A stretch of 56,552 bases of DNA. It comes from Promethearchaeota archaeon (GTDB taxonomy: Archaea; Asgardarchaeota; Lokiarchaeia; Sigyniarchaeales; SOKP01). Positions 26,144 through 34,272 of the stretch are shown piece after piece (the stretch's first letter is position 1; each line of letters begins with the position of its first letter). The notes under the pieces were generated by a model. It was given only the letters and a program-made list of their open reading frames with translations, ran no database searches and was not told the DNA's origin. The DNA is taken from NCBI GenBank assembly GCA_019058425.1, contig JAHPYZ010000022.1, positions 1 to 56,552 on the forward strand, given 5' to 3'. The position numbers and the translations under genes are program-made.

Positions 26144-27529
26144 ATGCAAATGAGAAAAATCAGATCACAATTAGTTATGATTTGTTTCTTATCAAGTATA
26201 GGTCTTTTATCCAATTGTTTTTATTACTCCAATGAGTCTCAATTTTATAATGAGGATAATTTTCTGAGGTCAAATACAAAATTAAATTCACTCAACTCTT
26301 CTTCTTGGTGTCGGACTTTAGCTGTAAATACAGTTGGAGAAAGGATTGTCACAGATTCATCAAATAATGTTTATATCGTAGGTAGGTTCTATCTCCACTC
26401 CGATGATCCATTTTTTAATATAAAATTTGATAATTATGGACAACAACTATGGAATACCACTTGGAAGGTGACAGGTGATTGTAAACAAACTAGTGGACTA
26501 GCAGTAGATTCCAAACAAAATATTTATAATCTTGTAAACTTCTATTCTTTGGAAGATACAAGTCTAATATTAAAAATTAACAGCTCTGGAAAATCGGTTT
26601 GGAATAAAACTTTTGCTGGTTATTTTAACAGTATTTATCTAGATAAGCATGATAATATTTATCTTTCTGGATATTCATGGGATTGGAAGCGAGATGAACG
26701 ACATATTATTCTTAAAAAATTTAGTTCAGATGGAATATCTCAATGGAATCACTCTTTTATTATGGAAGATATCATCTATTTATCCGGAAGTCCTTGCACA
26801 ATGATGGTAGATCATTTGAATCAAACATATGTTGCTGGAATGATAATGACATCTGGTTTTCAAAATGGTATAGAATATAGTAATGCGTTTGGGAGTTACA
26901 ATGCGGCCCCTATTATTTATACTTGTGTCTATAATTCTTCAGGACATTTGCTATCAATTGATTGGTGGAATATGCAATATAATTACATATCTACAACAAT
27001 GACTTTTGATACCTCCTGTAATCTCTATCTAATGGGGACAGATAAAGAGATCACTCAAAATATAATATTTAAATATGATTCCTTATGGGATTTGAATTTA
27101 ACAATAGATAATTGGCAAAATAATGCAATAGTCGGAATGTCTGATGTTTGGGAGTCGATCTCAATAGACCAATCTAAAAACATATACTGTGGGGGTACAA
27201 ATTCTTACTTTTCAGGAAGAGAAATATATCTTGTGAAGTTTAATTCTTCAGGACAAGTAAAATTCGATGGGGCTTGGAATAATTTAAGCGAGGCTTATTT
27301 TATAGATTTCTATGTAGATTCCAATACGAATATTTATATTACTGGTCTTTCAGGTATAGGCCCCTATAATTGTAGAGCTATAATATTAAAGAATCCAGTA
27401 TTAGGTGAATTCTCAAATCCTCCACAACCCCTTAATATTGGGTTAATTCTAACTACAACATCTATTATTTTTGTTTGTGGTATGGTGGGGATTTATTTCT
27501 ATATTCAATATAAAAGAAGATCACTTTAA
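26144..27529 (+). CDS. Secreted beta-propeller (SBBP-like) surface protein
   Basis: Protein of 461 residues. A hydrophobic signal segment lies at 9-27. Then come several repeats of the SBBP/Kelch-like type, each with a D-x-x-x-N-I-Y-x-x-G strand and a W-N-x-T/S motif: SSNNVYIVGRF, DSKQNIYNLVNFY, DKHDNIYLSGYSWDW, SKNIYCGGTNSYF and SNTNIYITGLSG. A TM helix at about 432-455 and KRRSL close the chain. This is an extracellular beta-propeller anchored at the C-terminus. The start could be ATG 26144 or ATG 26150. Ligand unknown; adhesion or polysaccharide binding is a guess. Confidence 0.75.
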   Translation: MQMRKIRSQLVMICFLSSIGLLSNCFYYSNESQFYNEDNFLRSNTKLNSLNSSSWCRTLAVNTVGERIVTDSSNNVYIVGRFYLHSDDPFFNIKFDNYGQQLWNTTWKVTGDCKQTSGLAVDSKQNIYNLVNFYSLEDTSLILKINSSGKSVWNKTFAGYFNSIYLDKHDNIYLSGYSWDWKRDERHIILKKFSSDGISQWNHSFIMEDIIYLSGSPCTMMVDHLNQTYVAGMIMTSGFQNGIEYSNAFGSYNAAPIIYTCVYNSSGHLLSIDWWNMQYNYISTTMTFDTSCNLYLMGTDKEITQNIIFKYDSLWDLNLTIDNWQNNAIVGMSDVWESISIDQSKNIYCGGTNSYFSGREIYLVKFNSSGQVKFDGAWNNLSEAYFIDFYVDSNTNIYITGLSGIGPYNCRAIILKNPVLGEFSNPPQPLNIGLILTTTSIIFVCGMVGIYFYIQYKRRSL

Positions 27530-27583
27530 CAAGATTCTTAATAATGTTTAAAGGCTTTAGATAAAAAAATTAGTTTTTTATAA

Positions 27584-27760
27584 TTATTTTAATGCATAAT
27601 AGCAACGCTTTGGAGAATAAACTTTTCCTTCTTCCCGTAATTCTTTTATAACTTTAGAGACTTCCTTAGATTCGATACCTATTTGTTCAGCAATTTCACC
27701 GGGGCGTAATGGTTTAGCACTGCTTTTAAAAACGTTTAAAACTTTTTCTTTAGTTGCCAT
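27584..27760 (-). CDS. Tiny winged-helix protein
   Basis: A 58-residue frame. The product, MATKEKVLNVFKS then PLRPGEIAEQIGIESKEVSK and IKELREEGKVYSPKRCYYAL, is a complete helix-turn-helix plus wing with nothing else. The HTH (residues 20-42) and the beta-wing (GKVYSPKRCYYA) match short archaeal/bacterial stand-alone winged-helix proteins. It may regulate neighbours or act as an RNA-polymerase accessory. Its target is unknown. It is transcribed away from the sugar transporter at 27904, with which it shares a 140-base intergenic region. Confidence 0.7.
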   Translation of the reverse strand: MATKEKVLNVFKSSAKPLRPGEIAEQIGIESKEVSKVIKELREEGKVYSPKRCYYALK

Positions 27761-27903
27761 AATAATTACATAATATTCGATTAAATTTAATATTAGTTTT
27801 AACGATTAAATCGTTTTTTCAAAATCTTTTAATTTATTCTAAAATTTCTCATAAAAAATAAAGAGTGCTCAATTAAGTTAAATTATTCTTATTTGATGAA
27901 ATT

Positions 27904-29331
27904 ATGAGTTCTATAGAAGAAAAGTTTAAAGTTGAACGTTCTACAAAAATTAAATTCGCAGTGGGAGGTATTGGTTTCAATTTAAGTGCAGGTATGTTCG
28001 CTGCGTGGTTAATGAATTTTTATATCAGAGTTGTTGAAATCGATTTCTTTTTTTGGGGGCTTGCGTGGATATTATATATTGTTTGGAATGCTATAAATGA
28101 TCCCTTAATTGGGTACTTTGGAGATCGCACGAGAACGAGAATAGGTAGGAGAAAACCATGGTTGATAATTGCTACACCAGCTATTTCCTTATCATTTTTC
28201 CTTATGTTTTTTCCTCCAATTTTGGATCCATCATTAATGATTTCTCAATGGATTTACTTTTTTTGGCTATTAATTTCTCTATTATTATATGACACATTTT
28301 ATACAATTATTGGAATTATGCAAATGGCTTTGGTTACAGAATTATCTATTCTTCCGGAAGAAAGAGCAAGTACAGGACTTTTTTGGGCAATTGGCACTCT
28401 TTTTGGTCAAGTTATAACATTTATACTTCCTTTCCTTTTAATCGTAAATGAAGATCCATATTCTCAAAACCTTGCTGTATTTCAATTTTTAGCAATAATA
28501 TTTGCGGTTATTGGTTTTATTAGTTTAGCGGGTATGTCGTTTTGGATTAGGGAGAAAAAAGAATTCATGCATACGGAAACGGAAAGAATGAAATTCTTTG
28601 AATCAATTAAATACACTCTCAAAAATAAGGGTTTTATTATTTATACAATCTTTGGTTTTATGCTTGGCTATATTAGTTCTGCGATATACTCTCAAGTTAG
28701 TTTTTATGTACAAGATGTATTAAATATTACAGATAGTATACTTTCACAACTCCCAATTTTTGTATTTATTCTTGCAAATTTAATCGGATATCCAATAAGT
28801 CTCTATTTTAATAAAAAATTTGGTGGTAAAAAGGCAATAATTTATCTTTCATTTATTGCTATAGGAGGATTGATTATATTAACATTCATTTCAGATTTTC
28901 TCGGTTCAAATATACTTTTGTTTATAATTGGGATTGGTTACTCCGGTGTTTTTCTCCTTACACCAATCTTGATGGCGGATCTCGTAGACGAAGATGAGCT
29001 TAAGACAGGTCTTAGGAGAGAGGGTGCGTATTTTGGCTCTACAGCTCTATTCACTAAACCAGCTCAATCTTTGGCCGCAGCTTTTACAGGGTTTGTATTA
29101 TTTTTAACGGGTTATAATCAAAGTGGTGCTATTCAAACAACTTTTGCCCAATTTGGCATTAAGTTGAATATCGGATTAATTCCTGCTATTTTTTTAATTG
29201 CTGGAATGCTTATATTATTAAAATTCCCTCTTGATGGTTCCACAGTAGAATATAAAGAAATGAAAAAAAGAATTGAGAAACTTCATGATGAAAAACTTGA
29301 ATCATTCTTGAGGTTAAATATAGAAGAATGA
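27904..29331 (+). CDS. GPH-family (MelB-like) sugar transporter
   Basis: Protein of 475 residues, about twelve TM helices. The GPH signature is clear: YIVWNAINDPLIGYFGDRTR followed by TRIGRRKPWL, with the conserved Asp/Arg motif of helix 2-3. A second GPH block, LTPILMADLVDEDELKTGLRREGAYFG, occurs after helix 8. It probably imports a sugar or glycoside by Na+ or H+ symport. No glycoside hydrolase is adjacent, so the substrate is not known. The small winged helix at 27584 is divergent from it and could be its regulator. Confidence 0.88.
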   Translation: MSSIEEKFKVERSTKIKFAVGGIGFNLSAGMFAAWLMNFYIRVVEIDFFFWGLAWILYIVWNAINDPLIGYFGDRTRTRIGRRKPWLIIATPAISLSFFLMFFPPILDPSLMISQWIYFFWLLISLLLYDTFYTIIGIMQMALVTELSILPEERASTGLFWAIGTLFGQVITFILPFLLIVNEDPYSQNLAVFQFLAIIFAVIGFISLAGMSFWIREKKEFMHTETERMKFFESIKYTLKNKGFIIYTIFGFMLGYISSAIYSQVSFYVQDVLNITDSILSQLPIFVFILANLIGYPISLYFNKKFGGKKAIIYLSFIAIGGLIILTFISDFLGSNILLFIIGIGYSGVFLLTPILMADLVDEDELKTGLRREGAYFGSTALFTKPAQSLAAAFTGFVLFLTGYNQSGAIQTTFAQFGIKLNIGLIPAIFLIAGMLILLKFPLDGSTVEYKEMKKRIEKLHDEKLESFLRLNIEE

Positions 29332-29348
29332 TTATTTTATGATTTCCA

Positions 29349-30824
29349 TTAATAACTTTTAGCAATATAGACAGTACATCCAGCAGGTTTACCACAAATT
29401 AGACAAGTCGCAAATTCATGTTTTTCTTCATCAAATCTTCTTCCACGAACAAATCCACCAATATCTTTTTCGACAACTTCAGCACAAGGATACGCATCCA
29501 TATCAATTGAACAAAAACCACAACAAACTATTTTTCCATTATTAATTGCTTCAATTGCAGCATCCTTTTCATATGCAACCTCAATTTGAGAATCAAAGTC
29601 AATCATTGATTTCTTTTTGATCTCTTTGGTATAATTTTGAGCAAGATCGTCAATTTGAGCTATTAGATCCTCTTTTTTTATTATTAGTTTTTTTCCATCA
29701 TGTCGTTTTACGACGACTACCTGATTATCTTCAATATCTTTTGGGCCAATCTCGATTCTTAATGGGACTCCTTTTAATTCCCAATAATAAAATTTACTTC
29801 CAACTGATAGATCAGAATCATCAAGTTTAACTATATATTTATCTTTTAAATTTTCATACACTTCTTTAGCTGTTTTTAGAACTACTTGCTCTTTCCCCTT
29901 ATATAATATTGGTACAATTACTATTTGAATGGGTGAAAAATCAAATGGTAAAATTAATCCTTTATCATCACCAAGAAACGCAATCATGGCACCATATATT
30001 CTACTTATTGCAGGACCATAACATGTTTGATATCCATATTTTTCCTCACCATCTTTATCTATAAACTTTATATTAAATGGTTTTGAAAAATTCTGACCAA
30101 GCAGATGAGTTGATGGCTGTTGCATCACTTTTCCTGAACCCATCAGTACATCTGCCGCAAACGTGGATACTGCTCCAGGAAATTTATCCCATTGAGGCCT
30201 TTCAAAAAAAATAATTGGAATTGCAAATTCTTCTTGAAGCATTTCATAGGCCATTTCCATATCTTCTTTTACTTGATCCATAGCATCTTCCATTGTAGCA
30301 TACACATTATGCGCTTCTATCCAATGAAATTCTCTACCTCTGAAAAAAGGTCTTGTCATTTTAGTTTCGTATCGCCAAACCTGACAAGATAAATACCTTT
30401 TGAATGGTAAATCCTTATAACTATGAATCCATAAAGGGTACATTTTATATAGTGCTGTCTCACTTGTAGGACGTAAAGCTAATCGTTCAGTTAACTTACC
30501 TGAACTGCCTGCTTCTGTGACCCAAAATACTTCAGGTGTAAAGCCCTCAACATGTTGTGCTTCTAAATGAAAATTTGATTCGGGAATTAAAGAGGGCATA
30601 GTTAGTGGTAGATGGCCATTCTTTTCTAATAACTTTTCATATTTAGCATACATTTTTTTAATTGTCATTGTAGCCCATTCTCTATAAACTACAAATCCTT
30701 TAACATTATATCTAATATCTGCCAATTCTGCCTTATTTAGTATTTCTGTATACCACGCAGAAAAGTCTTCTTCTTTTGAAACAGTTATACCGGTTATAGG
30801 GGCTTCTGTTTTCTTTTTAGCCAT
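29349..30824 (-). CDS. proS: Prolyl-tRNA synthetase, archaeal/eukaryal type
   Basis: Protein of 491 residues, the size of the archaeal-type enzyme without the bacterial editing insertion. Class II blocks are present: motif 1 MPSLIPES, motif 2 RPTSETALYKMYPLWIHS and SCQVWRYETKMTRPFFRGRE, motif 3 around PAISRIYGAMIAFLGDDKG, and the anticodon-binding domain (GKEQVVLKTAKEVYENL). The C-terminal zinc module keeps its Cys residues (CCGFCSID and CLICGKP) and the last residues are KSY, the conserved C-terminal Tyr typical of this class. Charges tRNA-Pro in the cytosol. The 3' end lies 18 bases from the convergent sugar transporter. Confidence 0.95.
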   Translation of the reverse strand: MAKKKTEAPITGITVSKEEDFSAWYTEILNKAELADIRYNVKGFVVYREWATMTIKKMYAKYEKLLEKNGHLPLTMPSLIPESNFHLEAQHVEGFTPEVFWVTEAGSSGKLTERLALRPTSETALYKMYPLWIHSYKDLPFKRYLSCQVWRYETKMTRPFFRGREFHWIEAHNVYATMEDAMDQVKEDMEMAYEMLQEEFAIPIIFFERPQWDKFPGAVSTFAADVLMGSGKVMQQPSTHLLGQNFSKPFNIKFIDKDGEEKYGYQTCYGPAISRIYGAMIAFLGDDKGLILPFDFSPIQIVIVPILYKGKEQVVLKTAKEVYENLKDKYIVKLDDSDLSVGSKFYYWELKGVPLRIEIGPKDIEDNQVVVVKRHDGKKLIIKKEDLIAQIDDLAQNYTKEIKKKSMIDFDSQIEVAYEKDAAIEAINNGKIVCCGFCSIDMDAYPCAEVVEKDIGGFVRGRRFDEEKHEFATCLICGKPAGCTVYIAKSY

Positions 30825-30909
30825 AGAAAATCATCAGATATAATATTATAAAAATTATATATTTTATTATAAAAAGTAATATTATTTTCTACACCATTAC
30901 ATTTGATAA

Positions 30910-30915
30910 AGGAGA
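30910..30915 (+). promoter_or_regulatory. Strong Shine-Dalgarno
   Basis: AGGAGA lies 4 bases before ATG 30920 and is among the strongest ribosome sites in the window. The preceding 90 bases between divergent genes are nearly all A/T and should hold both promoters. Confidence 0.6.
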
Positions 30916-30919
30916 TATA

Positions 30920-32098
30920 ATGAATTCAAAAGAACGCGTCCGAGCCGCAATCCATTTCAAAAATCCTGATAAAGTACCTGTTTTTAATTTTATAAAAGGA
31001 GATATTGGACCTTTGACCTTAACTCGATCTAAACATTGGAAACCTGGCTGGAATGAGGGGGAAGAAGGATTATTTCCCCATGTTAGAGGTTACTATAATT
31101 GGGATAGGCCTGAATGGGCAAAAAGTAATCCAGATTTCGAAGGAAACAAGTGGAGAGCCATTGCACATGAAGAAATTGATGAATGGGGCTGTATTTGGAA
31201 CATGAAAGGAAACGATAAAGATCAAGGACACCCCGGGAGACCATCCTTACTTAATTGGGATGAGTTTGATAATTATTTTGATAAGTATACACCTGATGCT
31301 GATGATAAAACTAGGTTTGAAGTTGCTATAAATACAAAACATAACCTTAGTGACGATATGTATTTGGCATTAGTATACGCTTTACGCGGACCTTCAGAAG
31401 TTGTGTCTGCAATGAGAGGTTTCAATACTTATTTAGTTGATCATAAAAGGCATCCTCAAGAATTGCAAAAAGCTTTCGAAATAGTAGCGGAATATCTTGT
31501 AAAATGTATGAAAAATGCATTTAAATTTGGAATAAATCCCGATGGAATTTGGCTAACAGATGATTTAGGAGAGCAAAAAGGACCCTTCTTTAGCCCAAAA
31601 ATTTTTAGAAAACTTTACGAATCATCCTATAAATACATAATCGATGAAGCTCATAACCTTGGGATAGAAGTTCATCTCCATTGTTGTGGAAAAATAGATC
31701 CATTATTAGAAGTCTTCATTGATTGGGGTTTAGATGCAATTGAGCTCGATAGCCCTCGAATGAGTGGATATCCTGATTTAAGACCATATCGTGGAAAAAT
31801 AATGTTCTGGGCATGTGCCAATATCCAATCTCTTTATCCTTTAGGTACTCCAGAACAAATAGAAAGAGAAGTTTGGCATATGATGAGGAATCTTGGTACA
31901 AAAAACGGAGGATATGGCGTATATTTTTATGATGATTTTAAAGATCTAAATATGCCTCGAAAAAATATTAAAGCTTTAGAAAAGGGAGTTAAGAAATACG
32001 GAAATTATTCAAACATCCCTGCTCATTGGTGGGAATATCCTACGCCGGATGAATGGAACGATTTTGAAGTTCCGCCTCTTCCACCTTTAGAACCATAA
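30920..32098 (+). CDS. UroD-family methyltransferase-like enzyme
   Basis: Protein of 392 residues starting MNSKERVRAAIHFKNPDKVPV, the characteristic N-terminus of the UroD/MtaA/CmuA clan. VHLHCCGKIDPLL near residue 255 carries the His-x-Cys-type zinc ligand pair of corrinoid methyltransferases. LDAIELDSPRMSGYPDLR and KIMFWACANIQSLYPLGTPE follow as in MtaA-like proteins. It may move a methyl group between a methylated compound and a corrinoid or CoM-type thiol rather than act in heme synthesis. No corrinoid protein gene is adjacent. Unusually Trp-rich at both ends. Confidence 0.82.
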   Translation: MNSKERVRAAIHFKNPDKVPVFNFIKGDIGPLTLTRSKHWKPGWNEGEEGLFPHVRGYYNWDRPEWAKSNPDFEGNKWRAIAHEEIDEWGCIWNMKGNDKDQGHPGRPSLLNWDEFDNYFDKYTPDADDKTRFEVAINTKHNLSDDMYLALVYALRGPSEVVSAMRGFNTYLVDHKRHPQELQKAFEIVAEYLVKCMKNAFKFGINPDGIWLTDDLGEQKGPFFSPKIFRKLYESSYKYIIDEAHNLGIEVHLHCCGKIDPLLEVFIDWGLDAIELDSPRMSGYPDLRPYRGKIMFWACANIQSLYPLGTPEQIEREVWHMMRNLGTKNGGYGVYFYDDFKDLNMPRKNIKALEKGVKKYGNYSNIPAHWWEYPTPDEWNDFEVPPLPPLEP

Positions 32099-32114
32099 AG
32101 ATTATATGTATTTA

Positions 32115-32861
32115 TTATTCGATATCGCTAAATAGTAAAGCATCAGTAATTATTAGTCCAGGTTTTAATAATGCAAAATACTCCTTAGCTTCTAGAAATA
32201 CCTTAAGTTCTTTACCTATTTTTTCTAGAGTTTCAGTATCATTTTCATTAGAAACTGAATACTTTATTAGTGATCTAGCTGATTCCATTTCCATTTTCAT
32301 TGAATCGTCAACTGAGCTTATTGAAACGTGTTCTGCACCAGCAATTTGTGCAATTTTCTTAATTTCTTCCTCTAATGAACCAAATGTAAAATATTCCTTA
32401 CTTTTAGCCAAGAATTTCTCTGATATTATTTTCTCTAAATTTGCTCGAGCTGTTGGATCATAAAACGCAGTTAGTTCATTAGAACAGATTAACTTATATT
32501 TTCCATGAATTAAATTTTCTTTATCCTCTATGAACTCTATTAACTTTTCATAGTACTCTGGATCGATCTTCTGAAAGTTTTCAATATTTCGAACTAAATC
32601 TGTCAACTTATCGATTAAATCATAATAGAACTTTAAAAACGATTTAATTTCAAGTTTATCGTTCATTTCTTTTATTTCGGGATAATATTTACTTAGAATT
32701 AGATTGATTTGTTTGTTAAACTTAGCACAAACCTGAGCTACTTCGTCGATAACTTTGACAGAGTTTCTTTCCAATAGCCTAACTAAATGAGTTTCTAAAC
32801 TCGGTAATTCTTCGAATATTTCGTTAATCTTTTGCTTGTACTTCTTTTCTATGTAGCTCAT
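32115..32861 (-). CDS. Helical protein of unknown function
   Basis: Protein of 248 residues. It begins YIEKKYKQKINEIFEELPSL and is almost wholly alpha-helical, with a pair of amphipathic helix bundles (1-160) and an acidic C-terminus (SVSNENDTETLEKIGKELK). No TM, Cys motif or nucleotide loop is seen. A possible small beta strand, GAEHVSISSVDD, lies near residue 175. Its neighbour upstream on the same strand is TFB, separated by 121 bases and a poly-T run. I do not recognise the family. Confidence 0.7.
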   Translation of the reverse strand: MSYIEKKYKQKINEIFEELPSLETHLVRLLERNSVKVIDEVAQVCAKFNKQINLILSKYYPEIKEMNDKLEIKSFLKFYYDLIDKLTDLVRNIENFQKIDPEYYEKLIEFIEDKENLIHGKYKLICSNELTAFYDPTARANLEKIISEKFLAKSKEYFTFGSLEEEIKKIAQIAGAEHVSISSVDDSMKMEMESARSLIKYSVSNENDTETLEKIGKELKVFLEAKEYFALLKPGLIITDALLFSDIE

Positions 32862-32942
32862 TAATCTATAGAAAAGATAATAATATTCCTATATAATGTT
32901 ATTTTTCTGAAAAGAAATGTAAAATTAGAAATAAAAAAAGAT

Positions 32943-32951
32943 AAAAAAAAA
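32943..32951 (-). terminator. Poly-U terminator after TFB (minus strand)
   Basis: Nine A on the plus strand give nine U on the minus-strand transcript, 31 bases past the TFB stop; a second A-run is at about 32932-32939. Confidence 0.45.
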
Positions 32952-32982
32952 TCAGGTATTAAAACTTGTTGTTCAATATTTT

Positions 32983-33912
32983 TTATGACAATTTGCTTTT
33001 TATTTGCTTTGAACGACTTCTTAGAGTAACTTCGGTTACTTTCGCGACCTCTGAAACTTCTGCTTGAGTCTTTCGGCAATTTCCTGCTTTTGCTGCCATA
33101 TAAATAACACTTGCGGCTAATCCCTTAGGATCTTTTCCTGTTCGTAGTAATCCATTTTTTGAAGCTTCAACAAGCATATTAATTGCTACTTTTTGGGTTT
33201 CCATTGGTAAACCTAAATCGTTTCCAAATCTAAAAACTAATTGCTCTGCTGTGATTGGCTTATATTTCAAGCTTAATTCTGGTAGAACTTCCTTAACAAT
33301 CATTCCTAATGAACGATGTACAGTTCTTCTTGGAGTCATAGATGCTTCACATACTTCCTCAAGCAATCTTGGGAATTCATGAACTCTAATTGCAGCATAA
33401 AGTGCAGCGGCAATGAATCCATCAATTGATCTTCCCATTGTTAATTTCTTTTTAGCTACAACACTATAAATTTTCCAAGCGGTTTCCTTGATATATTCAG
33501 GGATGTTCATCTTGGATGTAAGCATTTTTAATTTTGGTTTAGCTTCCCAGAAATTTCTTTCTATACTTGAAATTAATGAATTTTGTATTTTGGATAATCT
33601 TGAGAACAGGGTTTTTCCTTTTGCTCCAATAAGCCTTCCTTTTGAATCAATTTTAGTGTTTGGAAGCATTGTTCTTGGTCCAAATTCCCGCCATCTTGGT
33701 TCTGTACGTCTCCTCTTGTTTACTTCCTCTACCGTATACGCACGGCGTTCATTTCCAACCAAATTCCTACTAACAATCATTCCACAATTCAAGCAGACAT
33801 TGTCTCCCTCTTTTGACTCAATACAAGGATTACTGCAACAACTAGAATCTGAACTACAGCTAAGGGTCTCAGAATCCACCTTTGTTGAACGTAGTCTATC
33901 TTTATAGCTCAT
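32983..33912 (-). CDS. tfb: Transcription initiation factor TFB
   Basis: Protein of 309 residues. The N-terminal zinc ribbon contains SCCSNPC and VCLNCG (C25, C26, C30, C40, C43). The first knuckle is C-x(3)-C or C-x(4)-C and the loop is shorter than in typical TFB (C-x2-C, about 15-17, C-x2-C). The B-reader/linker is RRAYTVEEVNKRRRTEPRWR with GPRTM. Two cyclin repeats follow: GRSIDGFIAAALYAAIRVHE (about 160-180) and GLLRTGKDPKGLAASVIYMA (about 255-275). It recruits RNA polymerase to TBP-bound promoters. A palindromic element sits 49-70 bases upstream of its start. Confidence 0.9.
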   Translation of the reverse strand: MSYKDRLRSTKVDSETLSCSSDSSCCSNPCIESKEGDNVCLNCGMIVSRNLVGNERRAYTVEEVNKRRRTEPRWREFGPRTMLPNTKIDSKGRLIGAKGKTLFSRLSKIQNSLISSIERNFWEAKPKLKMLTSKMNIPEYIKETAWKIYSVVAKKKLTMGRSIDGFIAAALYAAIRVHEFPRLLEEVCEASMTPRRTVHRSLGMIVKEVLPELSLKYKPITAEQLVFRFGNDLGLPMETQKVAINMLVEASKNGLLRTGKDPKGLAASVIYMAAKAGNCRKTQAEVSEVAKVTEVTLRSRSKQIKSKLS

Positions 33913-34272
33913 GGGTATTCACTTTTTCCTGTCTTATTTTTTGCGACTTTAAGGACATTAATCAATATTGATACTGATCAATAGAATGTTTTATTCTGTG
34001 ATTCAAATGATCAGTTTTGTATATATTTGTATCTACAATAAATTATAATCTTTATAATTTTGTAAAAATTTTTTTTTATTGACTATGTCTATTTAAGAAA
34101 ATTCATTATTTAAATATTTAACTATTCTAAATTGTTATATGTCCGCGTACAGATGAAAGAGGGGGATTTTCGTGGGATTTATAGAATATAAGTGTTGTTA
34201 AATTTGTGTTAATTTGGTTTAAATCTAATATGAGAAATAACGGAAGAAAATGGATTTTTTCTTAAGACTGAT
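33913..34272. other. 360-base intergenic region with GC-rich patch
   Basis: It lies upstream of TFB and downstream of the larA-like gene. Besides the operator-like element, it holds an isolated GC-rich patch at 34143-34176 (CCGCG at 34143-34147 can pair with CGTGG at 34171-34175, one G-U). A candidate for a small RNA or leader, but no known RNA family is recognised. The remainder is A/T runs. Confidence 0.4.
33961..33982. promoter_or_regulatory. Candidate operator: three alternating half-sites
   Basis: The bases read ATCAAT-ATTGAT-ACTG-ATCAAT. The first two units make a perfect 12-base palindrome (33961-33972); the second and third form an inverted repeat with a 4-base gap. The element lies 49-70 bases upstream of the TFB start codon, where an archaeal promoter would be. 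It could bind a dimeric HTH regulator or be TFB autoregulation. No regulator is assigned. Confidence 0.4.

Noticed and set aside
30192..30392. Small plus-strand frame inside proS
   Set aside because: Reverse-complement shadow of an unmistakable prolyl-tRNA synthetase.
32861..33079. 72-codon frame on the minus strand overlapping the TFB 3' end
   Set aside because: It overlaps the last cyclin repeat of TFB in another frame and its product is low-complexity; no ribosome site or motif.
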